64,000 nucleotides of DNA, taken from contig JAGYXB010001749.1 of NCBI GenBank assembly GCA_022495005.1, forward strand, positions 620,001 through 684,000. The letters run 5' to 3'. Positions within the stretch are counted from its first letter, which is position 1. Each line of letters starts with the position of its first letter. The position numbers were made by a program, and so were the translations under genes. Source of the DNA: Rhyacophila brunnea. Lineage: Eukaryota > Arthropoda > Insecta > Trichoptera > Rhyacophilidae. The notes beneath the pieces are model-generated. The model worked only from the letters and a program-made list of their open reading frames with translations. It was not told where the DNA came from and made no database searches. This document shows, in pieces, positions 1 to 11,186 of the stretch.

Positions 1-347
1 ACAAACTGCCGCACATGAGGTAACACATGTATTCGATCTTTAAAAACAAAGCCTGGTTATGTATCTCCTCATTCACCTTGAGATCGGGATTCCTTGAACT
101 GACACGAATTCGATGTAAAATGTTTTCTGACGTGTCATCCTTGTATTTGTTCCACAGTTCAGGTGAATTCGATGGGAAGCATGTCGAAATAATGATAGAA
201 AATAATGTGCGTATCTGATTTGGAGATGTAAAAACAATTGCTTCAGCGATTGTCACATCCCAATGACTATTGTTTTCAGGCAAATTGAGCTGTTGACATG
301 AAGCACGAAATGTTGGGCACACTACACCATTGACAGTAAATTTCGAC
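1..347 (-). mobile_element. Helitron helicase fragment
   Basis: On the minus strand about 115 codons are open from 347 to the window edge with no stop. The translation contains VCPTFRASCQQLNLPENN, then SHWDVTIAEA, QIRTLFSIIISTC and LWNKYKDD. This order (CPTF, ACxxLGLLxxDxxW, Q-LR-LF--IL--C-P, LW) is the pattern I know from the PIF1-type helicase part of Helitron Rep/helicase proteins. Rep/helicase serves rolling-circle transposition in the nucleus. The fragment has no start codon and runs off the left edge, so whether the element is intact cannot be judged. An antisense ORF at 27-218 is its shadow. Confidence 0.7.
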
Positions 348-1036
348 TATCATTCTTTCTTTTGTTTTTTTGTTTATTATTTATTGTTTTTGTCATGTAT
401 CAGAGATGGCGTTGTATATGGATTTAATTTTTTTGTGATTTTCTTTTATTTTCGAAAGCGCGAGGTTTGTTCAATATGTCAAAATGTATGAGAAAATTAA
501 TTTTCTTCATAATTTATTTTTTCCGTAATTTATCCAATATTTTAATAGTTATTCTGCTATTCCGGGCAAAGACAAATCCAACAAAACAAAGATTATAAAA
601 ATCTGTCCAGCCGTTCTTGAGTTATAAATGGTGTAACTAACCCGACTTTGTTTTATATATATAGATGACATCAAAAGTTACTTTTTTATTTAAGTAGGTA
701 GGTTCTGTTTCTTTTTTTTTAGAGTTCGCAAATTAAAATAAATTATTCATTATCTTGGGATACTACCAATAATTGGGGGTGACCTGGGGGTAAGTCTACT
801 ACTTCTGCCGATCTATTCCAAAATATGACAATACATAATATAAATATGTTCCTAAAATGAATTGATATATCGGTATACCGGTATACCTACATAATTAATT
901 TAATAACACAATTAAAATTTTTATGTTACATTATTTTAGTATGGTTTTAAAGTAACTATATCTCCATTACGGTCCTCTCTAAAAGTCACAAAAAACTAAA
1001 ACCTGAATGAATGAACTCAGTATCAAGTTAATAAAC
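348..1036. other. AT-rich sequence, no gene seen
   Basis: No open frame, RNA gene or clear repeat end was recognised in this very AT-rich stretch with T and A homopolymers. It may be the rest of the Helitron or plain intergenic DNA. Confidence 0.4.
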
Positions 1037-1135
1037 TTATAATTTCTGTGTCTTGTCGGCCTTTTTCTTCTTAGCTTCGGTGCTCGACCTATTTCTGGCT
1101 TTGTCTGGATCCACAACATCCACTTCTACGTCCAT
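1037..1135 (-). CDS. small lysine-rich ORF, unknown
   Basis: A 32-codon frame starts with ATG at 1135 and stops with TAA. It begins MDVEVDVVDPDKARNRSS and continues with a KKKKAD lysine run: acidic start, basic end. Codon use is less AT-rich than the surroundings, which is why I list it. It could be a first coding exon, the 5' end of a retrocopy, or chance. I cannot name a family. No neighbour supports a function. Confidence 0.2.
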   Translation of the reverse strand: MDVEVDVVDPDKARNRSSTEAKKKKADKTQKL

Positions 1136-1456
1136 TTTATGAAATAATTGTTTAGAAATTAAGCATAATGATAGGAGCCGTCGTTTACATTTAGCTTGAA
1201 AGTAGAACAACGGCAGCCATGACAGGGCGCTAGCTTGTCAGTGATTGGCCGGTAGGGACGTTATGGTGTTAGCTGAGATAAATGCACTTGTGGACTTTAG
1301 GTGATTTGAAAAAATGTTGATCTTTCTAAACGTGATTTCATACGTAAACAGTGGACTTTTGGGGGTTTGCAGTAAGTATACCATAGTGTGCAGATTTGCA
1401 TACTCTATTAAAAGTATTTTTTTTCAATATGTGGACTTTACGACGTTTGATATCAA

Positions 1457-2100
1457 TCAACACAATTAAAACAAAAAAAAAACACGAATCATATAATTAT
1501 ATTCAAGTAATTGAAGCAGATAAACTATATAGATGTCAAATATCCTTTATCTAAGGATATTAAAATATGAAGGTGAAGCTGAAAAAATGTTACTAAGACT
1601 AATTAATTATAATAATTGCAAGAAATTTTACATCACATGATGTATTTTATCCGCTAGGTACGTTTAAAAACTTTATTTATTAACCAAACAGGAAGGTACA
1701 ATAGAAAAAATTGTAATCAGCCTAATTCAGCCATTCCTGCTTTTTTCAGAAATTTATATTGGACTCTTATTATTGGACTTGGATGAGTTAGCGCAATTTC
1801 TATCATTGGCGGACAATGAATCGACGTAGGTACATAATGATTTTTTTTACAGTACAAGTTTGATTCAGCGATATGATCCCTATAATAAGTAATCTAAAAT
1901 ATCTTCCATAACGTACCAATTTCACATTGCACGCTACTTTGTTGATTTTTTAACATTTTCACTTCAATAATTTATTTAAATTATAACAACTGTTAAAGCA
2001 TTTAATACACGTTGTCTCTTCATAACCTTCGATGATTTAAGTGAGTTATAATTTAATCCAAGTGGTGTGTAATGATTATTATATCACAGAAAAACTTCAC
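1457..2100. repeat. duplication unit, left copy of upstream block
   Basis: The sequence from about 1457 (AATTAAAACAAAA) to 2100 aligns with about 39568-40235, which begins 25 bp after the stop codon of protease gene A. Matches include the strings CAAGTAATTGAAGCAGATAA and TTACTAAGACTAATTAAT. Further collinear matches continue at 4451-4560 with 40250-40350 and 5556-6480 with 40395-42050. This marks the left start of the tandem duplication that produced genes A and B. Confidence 0.75.
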
Positions 2101-2716
2101 TTCATAATTCACCTTCTCAACAGTAATAATATTATGACTAGCGGAGCCAGCTGGCGGTCACCAGTCTGTCTCGCTAGGTCTTGCAGACCGCTTGGCGGTG
2201 TTGGATATTAATATAATTGTGAAGTATGCATAGACGGCGCCATAGTTTCCCTTCGGGATGGATTTTCATTCACCTCAGACAGTTTGACATTTCTCTAATT
2301 TGTCAGTTATGTTACGATTTGCAAGTCGTCACCGCCAATATAAATTTGGGGTCATATGCGTAGCCTATTCTGAAGTCTGGCCTTCACAATATCGTCTGAT
2401 ATGCCTAGCAGAACAGCTGGCAATCGCCGAATCCTACCAATGACATTTAATAGAATATAATAAGTTTATATATTGCACTTTTTCATTCATACTTATCTGT
2501 TTTCGTTGAACTAAGAATACATATTACAAATGTTGTTGGTTAGTTTTTTATAATTCATTAAACCCTGCCTAAACCAAGCAATAGTAGTTAAAAATATTCT
2601 TCTATCTACACAATCACTGCTGAACTTTTAAATACCTTTTAATTACCACATTTAAATAACACGTTAATTATATCTAATGGCCAAGTACTCCAAACGCGCC
2701 AGTCGCGGTGTTAACA

Positions 2717-2871
2717 CTAACGCAACATCTTACGTGGGTGAAGTCGGCGCTCGCAACTCAAACGTATAACGAAAAAAAGACTGTCTACGAACATTTTCAC
2801 ACACCGTTATACGTTTGAGTTGCGCGCGCCGCTCCGCTCCGCGCCGACTTCGCCCACGTAAAACACCCCGT
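2717..2871. mobile_element. PIF/Harbinger-type MITE, TAA target site
   Basis: Inverted arms run from TTACGTGGGTGAAGTCGGCG on the left to the complementary CGCCGACTTCGCCCACGTAA on the right, with inner arms AACTCAAACGTATAACG and CGTTATACGTTTGAGTT. The related sequence at 45165-45180 reads GCACTAAATGAGTT with no insertion, whereas here the inserted segment is flanked by TAA on both sides. A 3-bp TAA duplication is the mark of PIF/Harbinger. It is non-coding and needs a transposase in trans. Confidence 0.7.
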
Positions 2872-2879
2872 AAATGAGT

Positions 2880-3055
2880 TACGCCCACGGTGGCCGCGCG
2901 GCTTAAGCGTTGGGCTATAACGCCGTGGGTCCCAGGTTTGAATCCTGGGTCTGGCACGTACACATATTGTTTTTCAATTTGTGTGTGAGTCAGGGTATGG
3001 ACCTAATAGGTTGAGCAAGTGGCTGGCATCCATTTCTCGTAAAAAACAAAAAGCG
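2880..3055 (+). repeat. tRNA-derived SINE, family 1
   Basis: The head resembles a class II (Leu/Ser-like) tRNA: a GTGGCCGCGCGGCTTAAGCG A-box region and a GGTTTGAATCC B box. The body follows (TTTTTCAATTTGTGTGTGAG, TTGAGCAAGTGGCTGGCATC) and the tail is CGTAAAAAACAAAAA. The same body occurs on the minus strand at about 43745-43830. It is not a functional tRNA: the acceptor arm does not close and the head fuses to an unrelated body. Confidence 0.65.
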
Positions 3056-3430
3056 CTGACGGCACAACTGTTGTGTCCGTATTAGATGGCCATTTGATAT
3101 AATTAGCATGTTATTTAAATGTGGTAATTAGTAATAGTAATTATATACTCCGCGGTGAATGAGTTTCAAAAATCCAAAATGACGTTTTTAAATATTTTGT
3201 AGACAGATGCGTTTTCCCAGGGTTTAATTGAATTAGACTGACTGACAGACTGAAACTGACAACATCTGTAAATTGTATTCTTATTTCAATGTAAACAAAT
3301 ACGTTTAATTGACAAAGCTTAGTCTGTACTATCTATATGGTGGATCCACTTTACCTCCACCCATCGCCACAGCAGGATAGTCTAATTTTTCATACATTTA
3401 GATTATTGCGTTATAATACGTTTTATTTAT

Positions 3431-4440
3431 TCAATGGGGGAAGATCCCATTAGATTTAAAAAAAAATTAAAAACTATGTATCCTAATAAGTTTTTCAAGA
3501 TACTAATAATTATTACCACTCTGAAGGGGTGTGTCAACATGCTTTGCTTAAGGAGCAAAAATGGTATTTTATTTTAAAATTAGTAGGTTCTTAATAATAC
3601 TACTGAATAAATTCCAACATGCTAAATTTATTATTTAACAAATTATCTGGATGAGGAAATAAAAATGATATTATTTTTATCACGTATAAAAATGGAAAAG
3701 TAGTAACTATTTAATTATAGTACCTACCTAATTATGGCGTAAAATAGTAATAATTGACTTTTATAATATTATTTGCCAATAAGCGATATTACAGGTGATA
3801 CAGAATAAATGATACGTAATGTTATTTTTTACAATATTCATATTAATTTACAATAACATAATCAACTTACAATAAATAATGTCTTGATTGAAATTGATTA
3901 TTTATCGGTGCTAATTGAAATGTCACATTTTTTCGATTATTCCTGCAAATTCTTAATTTGAATTCTGACACGTCAAATGAACTTGTTATAGGCTGTTTGC
4001 GAAAGAAAACAAATGCCAATCATTAGTCTATTAGTTTGACAGATATGACGTGGTTTTAGATTATATTTTAGTAGTAATTAGTGAGGAAATATGAATTTAA
4101 TTCTCGTTAAAACTCCAATGTACGCCAATGTGGCGATTTCAGATTTGAATAATTTTGTGGAATATTAATTTAGATTTGTGAAATATCGATTATATAAAAA
4201 GTATTAAGCGACAATATAATCAATTTGCCGTAGACGGACAGCAAGATGCAAAAATGTATGGTGACAGATATAAAACGCTATTTAAAAACGATATTATCTG
4301 TGATTGTGTTGAGTTTTATCAGATTGTGCCGGATTCAAATGGAAATAGATTCGGGACTCCAAAAATTGAAGTGAATTCCTTTAATAATCAACAAAATGGT
4401 GTTTAAATAAAAAAAATGGTGCGTTTTCCAAAATCTCTTA
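3431..4440. other. AT-rich intergenic, nothing recognised
   Basis: No ORF, RNA gene or repeat boundary was identified in this stretch. Confidence 0.4.
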
Positions 4441-4450
4441 GGATAATAAT

Positions 4451-4560
4451 ATATAGGAGATACTCCACTGCATTCGTAATTGACGTACTGTCACTTTCGT
4501 TTGTTTTTATTTCGTAAAATTTTAACTTTCAAATAAAGAACTGATGGAGGTGTCAAAATT
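4451..4560. repeat. duplication unit, conserved patch
   Basis: ACTCCACTGCATTCGTAATT through AAGAACTGATGGAGGTGTCA matches 40250-40345 nearly base for base, in the same order as the other shared patches upstream of genes A and B. Confidence 0.65.
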
Positions 4561-5555
4561 AATCACAGGCAATGTTGTAGAGTATACATTTTATAACTTT
4601 GCACTTTTTTGCACTTTTATTACACTGATTCGCCTCTTTGCCTAATTACCTCGTATAAAATTAGATCAAATGATATTCACTTGTATTAATAAATGTAGTA
4701 ATAAGAAAATAAATAGATAATACTTATATATAAAGACATGTTTTAGAATTTATTACCTCATTTTCATCCTAGAGCCGGGGATGCAAAGTTATGAAGAAGC
4801 AACTTTACATTTAGATTAGTAGGTATATGAAATTTATAAGAGGTTTAGTATATTATAGGAAGGAGCCTCTCAGTTTTTAGCTTTCAAACGAAGCAGACGC
4901 GTCTCTCGAGTTCCGAGTCAAGGGAACCGGGGCACAGGGCCTTGATTTCCTGACGTTTTGGAGACGTTGACTATGGCCCACTGAAGGACGTCCCCATCAT
5001 GCCAGGAGATTGAAGGAAGCCCATGGGACCTGACACACTCGAGGAAAGCGAAGGAACTGTAGAGCATTTGTGTATTTGGTATTTATTGTTGTTTTCTTTA
5101 CGTTACGGTCCACCGAACTAGCATTTGACTTTTATTCTAAATTTGTCTGAATATTATATTACGTTAGGCGCTCGTAATTCATTTGATAAACTATACAACT
5201 TTATACACTGTCACCCGCAAGTCAATCTTATACATATTAATTATACATCTGTTGAAATTTCTTCACACGCTTTTTATTTAATTTACCTTTTACCACTATT
5301 GTCTCTATGCATTTCATAGAGTGGCGCTTAAACCGGAGATATTCTTCACTGCATTTCTATGTCTTTTATTATTATAGGAACATACACGAATGAGTAGAGT
5401 AACCGGACAGGTAACTGAGGTTTTAGAGATAATGTCAATCTACCTACGACCCTGCATTCTCCCCCCTAGTCTCATGCTCTATTATCCTATCCCATTCCTA
5501 TCCCATATCCATACATTCCTACCCACCTCCCATACCTTCCTTATACCTATTCGTA
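4561..5555. other. intergenic, one GC-richer patch
   Basis: Mostly AT-rich. A GC-richer patch at about 4860-5080 (GCAGACGCGTCTCTCGAG to GACACACTCGAGG) stands out but has no open frame, tRNA box or paired ends that I can see. A C/T-rich run lies at 5456-5550. Confidence 0.3.
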
Positions 5556-6480
5556 AACCCTAATATGACAATACACAATATTTATAAGTATTTAATAATA
5601 ATGTCTATATTATAAAAGTACAAATATGTTTGTTTCATTTCCCTTTCCAACCTTGACCCCATTATGAAAAACACAAAGTTTGCTTATTCAAATTATCTTT
5701 CCTGCCAATTGAAATTTTTAAATTTCAAGATAAAGTTTGCATATTTTAGATTCGATTTTAATTTGAAATTCTGTTGTTTGACATAGCTGTCAGAATTATT
5801 TTGATTTTGGCATATTTTTTTGTCTAGATACAAATATTTTAATAGTGAAGAATGTAACAATAACGTTCCTTCTTCATTTTATATTGTAAGTAACTAGGTA
5901 TAATATAGTATTTTTTTTTTGCTATTTTATCAGATTATTTTATTACCTCTATGTAAAATGCATTCTAATAGGCAAATAAAATAGTCAACTATACCTACAT
6001 TGAAGCTAAAATTACTACCTACTGACTTTCGTGTGAAATCAATAAGGAGAATGTGTATCGCTATGCTTGTTAGACTATTAATATATACTTAATATTAACT
6101 ATTTAACTATTTTTAAAACGATATTGGAATTATCCATATTGCATTCCGGATTATTTGAAGTTCGAGGTATATTGTCATTATGATTTAATGAAATACTTAC
6201 ACTACTGATGACAATTTTATTTGCCCAATTTTGGAACACGATAAAAATAATAACATTTAGGTTAATTATCTAGGTTAATTAATAATAAATTAGGCATTTT
6301 TTAATTTATTCATTGGTATTATTTACTATTTCGTAGGTACTTTAAATTTATTAAATAAAATGCAATATTCGCTCCTAAGCAAAGCATACATAATCTATGG
6401 AATGGTAATTATTTTATAAGACCTACGAGAAATAGTTTTCAGTCAATTTATTCATTATTTACGTTAATTACTTAATAAAT
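5556..6480. repeat. duplication unit, conserved block
   Basis: Aligns with 40395-42050, e.g. AAATATGTTTGTTTCATTTC and GGCAAATAAAATAGTCAACT. The right-hand copy carries an extra repeat of about 430 bp at 41551-41985, inserted just before GGAATGGTAATTAT. Confidence 0.7.
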
Positions 6481-8410
6481 AAACTTTCACTTACTTTCAA
6501 TCGACCACGTCGTTTACAAACTTGAAATAATCACTGATATTATATCACTTTTAGAAACGCGTTTCCTTTACATTTCGGTTCTTTTCCACGACATTTAACC
6601 CCGCTCTGTCAAAATCGCTTTATGCGTACAATATAATATATTGTCTCTTCACAATATTTGATGACTTTATTTATATTATATATATTATTATAATTTGCAT
6701 TCAATGATATTTATAGGGAAGAAAAGATTAAAATTCGATATAAATCTGAATCAATCAATCAAATCCTTCACCCTAAAATGTTATTTCACGTGAAACTTCA
6801 TTAATTGACAGACTACATCGATTTCATTTGTTTTAGGGGTAAATTTTTTTATTACTTTCAAAAATCGAATCATTTTAGCTGTGAAATTACTTCATAAATG
6901 AGTAATGTGCACATTATAGTTAGGTAAATTAAATTCATGTGACGTTTTATATGGGTTATTAATTAATAATTTCTTTTTCTTTTATATTTTAATAAGTAAC
7001 TACACATTCAATGTTTATATTTATTAATTTGAAATTATATTTCTTCTTCTTTTATATTGTAAATATTTTTTACATATAAGTAAAATGCATGCGTATAGGC
7101 AAATAAAAATAAATAGTCAATTATGACCATTTTATGCCATAATCACTATGAGTAAGTACCTACTTACTTACTTACTTATCGTGTCCGGGATCACACCGCT
7201 CCTTTCCAAAAGTTGCTAGTAAGATGTCGCAGTCAGTTTTCTTACAAAGTGCAGAGGATTGTCTCCTTACATTTAAATAGGCCTTCGATATTAACTGAAA
7301 CTGCCACAAAGGTTGGTCCTGAAAAGGACCTTTTATTTTGTTGATGGTATTTTGTGATTCCGGTGTTGAAAGGATTGGCCGCTACTTATTATCCGTTATT
7401 TGCATTCGTGTGGTCATATGTGTCACTACGCTTATTAGGATTCTACTGCAGGTTATCCCACCCCAAACTGATTCTATTCCTCACGGTCAATTCATGAATT
7501 TATATAAGTAAATTGCTGATATTACATATCTGTCACTATTTATTTATATCGTCAATCAACCTGAATCAATCCACTTCTGGTTTCAGGTAAAATTGATGTC
7601 CACTGCTGGATGAAGGCGTCTCTAAGCTGATTCCACTCCCCTCGATCTAATGAATTGTTATAGTTTATGTATTAACATTGGTGATTTTATATAAGTAGGT
7701 ACCCATTTATATCATCATCAACTTCGATCGATTCACTGCTGGAGGTCCTTTTAAATCTAATTCCACTCCTCTCAAATCTATGCATTGCTTCATTTATCAA
7801 CATTTGGTTCGATATGAATCCCGCACCGGGAAATATTATATTATTTAAGGCTAAAATTTTTGTTCAAAATTTGATTTTTTAATAGTATTCTATGGCAGCA
7901 AGCAATTGTTTTTTTATAGACAATGGAACAAATTAATGTTTAAATTTAATTTTCCCAAAAATAGTCCAAATCCAGGTAGTTATGATGCCAGGCTATCTGT
8001 ATGGCCTAGCGAGACAGCTGGCTGTGGCATGTGGCACAAAAAAACATATTACCTACGTTAAAAAGGGGGCCATAGGTTAAAAACGGTTAAGGTTGCTGCT
8101 GCTTTCGATAATGAATATCAAGTTACGAAATTATAATAATGTTATTTTGCGATAAATGCGTTTGTTTGTAAGCACTACAAAATAATATGTGCTGTTTGGG
8201 TCAATTCGGGTCAACAGAGTAGTCGATTATTGTGAATATTGTTTTGATTAAACCGCACAAATTTGACAAGTGAGGATGTGAGATGTGAAAAAAATGTTTG
8301 TGTTGGTTAAAAATGTATCTGTAGAAGCTTATAATGTTTGTGTAATTTGTTTACATGTAAGTACATAGTATATTTTGGTCTTCACAGGGCAGAAGACGTT
8401 TATTATCGCA
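6481..8410. other. AT-rich intergenic, microsatellite
   Basis: A short (CTTA)n/(ACTT)n microsatellite lies at about 7155-7178. A copy of the motif GCCTAGCGAGACAGCTGGC lies near 8008; the same motif family recurs near 2150, 11500, 20190 and 36010. No gene was seen. Confidence 0.35.
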
Positions 8411-8436
8411 TCTGTAATAATAATTATTAATAATAA

Positions 8437-8597
8437 TTGCACGTGTATTTTATAAAAAATAAGTGTGTTAAATCTTTATCGTATGGCATATCTAGCTCAG
8501 ACTGTCAAATTAATATTTCCACGAGACGGAGTGATAATTTTGGGGATTTTATTAACCGGAACGGCGCTCCGGTGCGTTCCGGTTCATTACAAGCCCT
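8437..8597. mobile_element. hAT MITE, CAGnGCTCGAAATGG family, partial
   Basis: Contains the family's internal signature (CATATCTAGCTCAGACTG, CCACGAGACGGAGTGATAA, CCGGAACGGCGCTCCG) and an end reading TTCATTACAAGCCCTA. It resembles the complete copies at 37315-37540 and 62532-62747. The left terminus is degraded, so no target duplication is visible. Confidence 0.55.
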
Positions 8598-8825
8598 AAT
8601 TTTTTCTTTGTACATACTACCTATAGTGAGTGGTCAACGGTCGTCTGTAGAAATGCAATATCGATAGAAAGTATTAATACTTGCAACTATCAAACGGTCA
8701 TTTTTTTTTAAAACAAATGCTAAAGGAATATTCATATTGAAATAAAAGTTTCGAAATATCGGTCAAAAATTACATCGCTGTTCTTCGTATGTTGTCATCA
8801 TAGTCGTGTAGGAAACACACACATG

Positions 8826-9618
8826 ATTCAATTCAATTCATTTTTTTTTTTTAACATATTGTGGACATTACAAATTATAAGTTTAAGACGTTCACAACAT
8901 GACATTTAGAAACAAAGATATATAAATATAAGAGTATTACATAAAAAAGAGATATATCAGTAGATGAATTAGATAGGTACAAGGAAGTACACCGGATGAG
9001 TTAAGCAGACCCTATTTTAAGATTTCATAAAACAACATCAACCTAAACTCATTCTCACGTAGGTGGAATATATCAACACCCGAAGCAATTTCGTTGAACA
9101 TAGTTATCACTCTCCCAATTGGCATTACCAGTGGCAGGTTGGTTCTGCACCTTGAGAGAATAAACAACTGGTGGTCTCTATTTCTAAGATAGTTATCAGG
9201 GACACACAGGTCAACACTGCCCAGAATGGCAGAGTTCTCATTTATACCTTGTATAAGTCGAAAAAAATACGTAGCTAAATAAAGATTTCTTCTAAATTGC
9301 AGACTGCAGTATGTAAGCATGCCTAAGAGAAAGTCAGTTGGATAAAGCCACGGATAGTATCCATACAACCTCAAGTAAAGGAGTCTCAAGAATTTCTTCT
9401 GTACCCTCTCCACCATAAGGCCATACTTCAACTGGTGCGGTGCCCAAACAATAGACCCACTCTCAAGTCTGCTTCGAACTAAAGAATTAAATAAAAGTTT
9501 TAATACCGTAACATCTGAAAAGACCCGGGAAGTACGCATGACGAAGCCCAACATTTTAAGCGCATTGTTACAAATGGTAACTATATGGCTAATGATATGA
9601 AGTACGTTACCTTCTTGA
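8826..9618 (-). mobile_element. L2/CR1-like LINE, 5'-truncated 3' end
   Basis: The minus-strand frame 9554-9012 (180 codons) starts KMLGFVMRTSRVFSDV, continues SRLESGSIVWAPHQLKYG and KKFLRLLYLRLYGYYPWL. This is the region after the RT palm in L2/CR1/Kiri-type LINEs. It aligns with the C-terminal part of the LINE at 45622-50395 (MLGFVMRVSKSFENIRVLR). The 3' tail (about 8840-9011) ends in a run of T on the plus strand, i.e. poly(A) of a minus-strand insertion. The same tail (ACATTACAAATTAT...ACGTTCACAACATGAC) recurs alone at 22612-22695 and 32440-32495. A typical 5'-truncated dead copy. Confidence 0.75.
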
Positions 9619-9619
9619 T

Positions 9620-10074
9620 GTGGTTATAAGAAGATATGATTCTCGAGTGCGGTGAAATATAGGTTAAACACGCCGTGTTGAAGAACGAAGAGTGACGTTA
9701 CTTTCAATATGTACCTACCTATAGTATAGTGTGCATTAACGTTTCTCATGTAAGCGCAGCGCACATTCAATAATAGTAATATTTGAGGACATTCAGGGGC
9801 CTTTGTATTTCTTGCGTTTGATTAACCCGCATAAAGTTTTCATACAAAATAACCTTCAAATTATTGATCTATTTATGGCGAATGACTTTCGCATTTCTAT
9901 ATTATTAATCTATTCTGTGTGATCGTCGTATTGGAAAAAAATATCGATGCCAAAATATCGGTATCAAAATAACACCTTTTTCCAAAAAAAAAAAAAACGC
10001 AAAATATCAGTATCGGTACCGTCAGTTCCGAAGTATTGATAAAAAAAATACCGGAACTTTTTGGCGGCTCTGAT
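9620..10074. other. intergenic, nothing recognised
   Basis: AT-rich, with short repeated ATATCGGTATC-like words near 9940-10020. No coding signal. Confidence 0.3.
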
Positions 10075-10865
10075 CAGTATTGCCAACTGTCATTCACAAA
10101 AGTATGCTAGATGTGGTAAAAAAATACGCTAGAATTCTGAAAAAAAAATGCTAGATTTTCTCATGAGAATAATGATTGAAGAATAATTTTTTGTTCATAA
10201 GGCCAAAGAAATAAAGTTTAACCCGGGTCCGAATTTTGGTCATAATTTATAATATTATTATATTCTATCAAATTGCTTGTAGTATCGATTTTATTGGTAA
10301 AATCAATGACATTATTAATGGACGATTCACTCAGTACAGTAGCTAGCAAGTAAATTCAAACGTAACATTCGCACGTGCATAGGTAGACGTCACGCAATAT
10401 CCATTATGCGATATCACGCATCGGGAATTTATAGCAATATCACCTTTATTGTAATGGCGTTAGAACAGTGTTTCTAGTATCAATGTTCGTTTGAGCGAAC
10501 CCGTTCGAACCGAACCATTCGGCAGACCCGACAAGAAGCTTCGAGAATTTATAGCAATATCACCTTTATTGTAATGGCGTTAGAACAGATTATGCCATTC
10601 GGCAGACCTGACAAAAAAGTTAGTGTCATTTTTTTTCCCAGACGCTTCGTCCATATTAATGTCATTGGGTAAAATAGACGGTATAAAATGCTTGCATGTT
10701 AATTTTCAAACTAATCTAGCTACGTAATATTCTATCTTTTTTATGATAAGTCGAAATTCGCTACCTATATTATTTAAAACCATACGCTAAATGCGAATCT
10801 TGCGAACTAGAAGCCTATTCATAAATGCTAGATCTAGCAAGAAAAACTCTAAGTTGGCAACGCTG
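10075..10865. mobile_element. non-autonomous hAT, 791 bp
   Basis: Flanked by an exact 8-bp duplication GCTCTGAT (10067-10074 and 10866-10873). The ends are CAGTATTGCCAACT and AGTTGGCAACGCTG, complementary with two mismatches. Subterminal CTAGATCTAGCA-type words are repeated. No transposase frame. It contains an internal tandem duplication at 10427-10617. Solo ends of the same family occur at about 34978-35060 and 36940-37015. Confidence 0.85.
10427..10617 (+). repeat. tandem duplication inside a hAT
   Basis: AATTTATAGCAATATCACCT through TTAGAACAG and the following CATTCGGCAGACC-TGACAA segment occur twice with a period of about 115 bp. The second copy has lost the middle part. Confidence 0.75.
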
Positions 10866-10885
10866 GCTCTGATTTTATTATCAAT

Positions 10886-11113
10886 AATTAACATCATTCA
10901 TTAGTTCTGGATAGCAACGTCGGACGGGTGTCTTGAAAGATCATTTCAGACACGATTTTAAATGTATAAATTTTAATCATTTACATGTTTAAAATATAAT
11001 AATTAAATACGCCAATTTATATGTACATAGAACTATGTGGAGTATATTGTGTTTTGTTTTATTTTAAGTGTGTGCTAATTTCTTCAATAATTTAATCGAC
11101 GGTGTATATAAAC
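10886..11113 (+). promoter_or_regulatory. conserved 5' flank of gene A
   Basis: About 230 bp upstream of the gene A start codon aligns with 44283-44507 upstream of gene B (AGCAACGTCGGACGGGTGTC, AACTATGTGGAGTATAT, GTGCTAATTTCTTCAAT). It is the best-conserved non-coding stretch between the paralogues and therefore the likely core promoter plus 5' UTR. A TATATAAA lies only a few bases before the ATG, too close to be the TATA box for this start. I do not claim a transcription start. Confidence 0.4.
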
Positions 11114-11186
11114 ATGTTGAAAATAAAAAAACTGTTGTCATGTTTTGTGGTGCTTGTGATATCTTCAGCAATTGCGCAACAAGAAG
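11114..11186 (+). CDS. gene A exon 1, signal peptide
   Basis: Encodes residues 1-24 plus one base: [19 protein letters not shown] then IAQQEG. Two lysine clusters and a hydrophobic core predict secretion with cleavage after Ala21. The donor is AG|GTAAAC. The matching gene B exon at 44508 has one codon fewer. Confidence 0.88.

Larger units (their letters stand above)
2130..3430. repeat. 1.3 kb dispersed repeat with nested insertions
   Basis: This block aligns with 36000-36840 in intron 8 of gene A (both begin near AGCCAGCTGGCGGTC and end near CCATCGCCACAGCAGGATA). The copy here is longer because a PIF-type MITE (2717-2871) and a tRNA-derived SINE (about 2880-3055) are inserted. A related arm, ACCACATTTAAATAACACG, recurs at 45099-45180, and in inverted form near 3060-3125, so the ancestral element had inverted subterminal arms. 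No protein is encoded. Confidence 0.6.

Noticed and set aside
2880..2955. tRNA gene
   Set aside because: A and B boxes are present, but no closed acceptor stem and the sequence continues into a dispersed SINE body. The same reasoning rejects tRNA calls at 16300, 18300, 35110 and 40740.
2730..2963. 77-codon minus-strand ORF
   Set aside because: Runs across a MITE palindrome and a SINE head; low-complexity Arg-rich product.
7150..7180. short tandem repeat as CRISPR or telomere
   Set aside because: A four-base microsatellite with no spacers and not the insect TTAGG telomere repeat.
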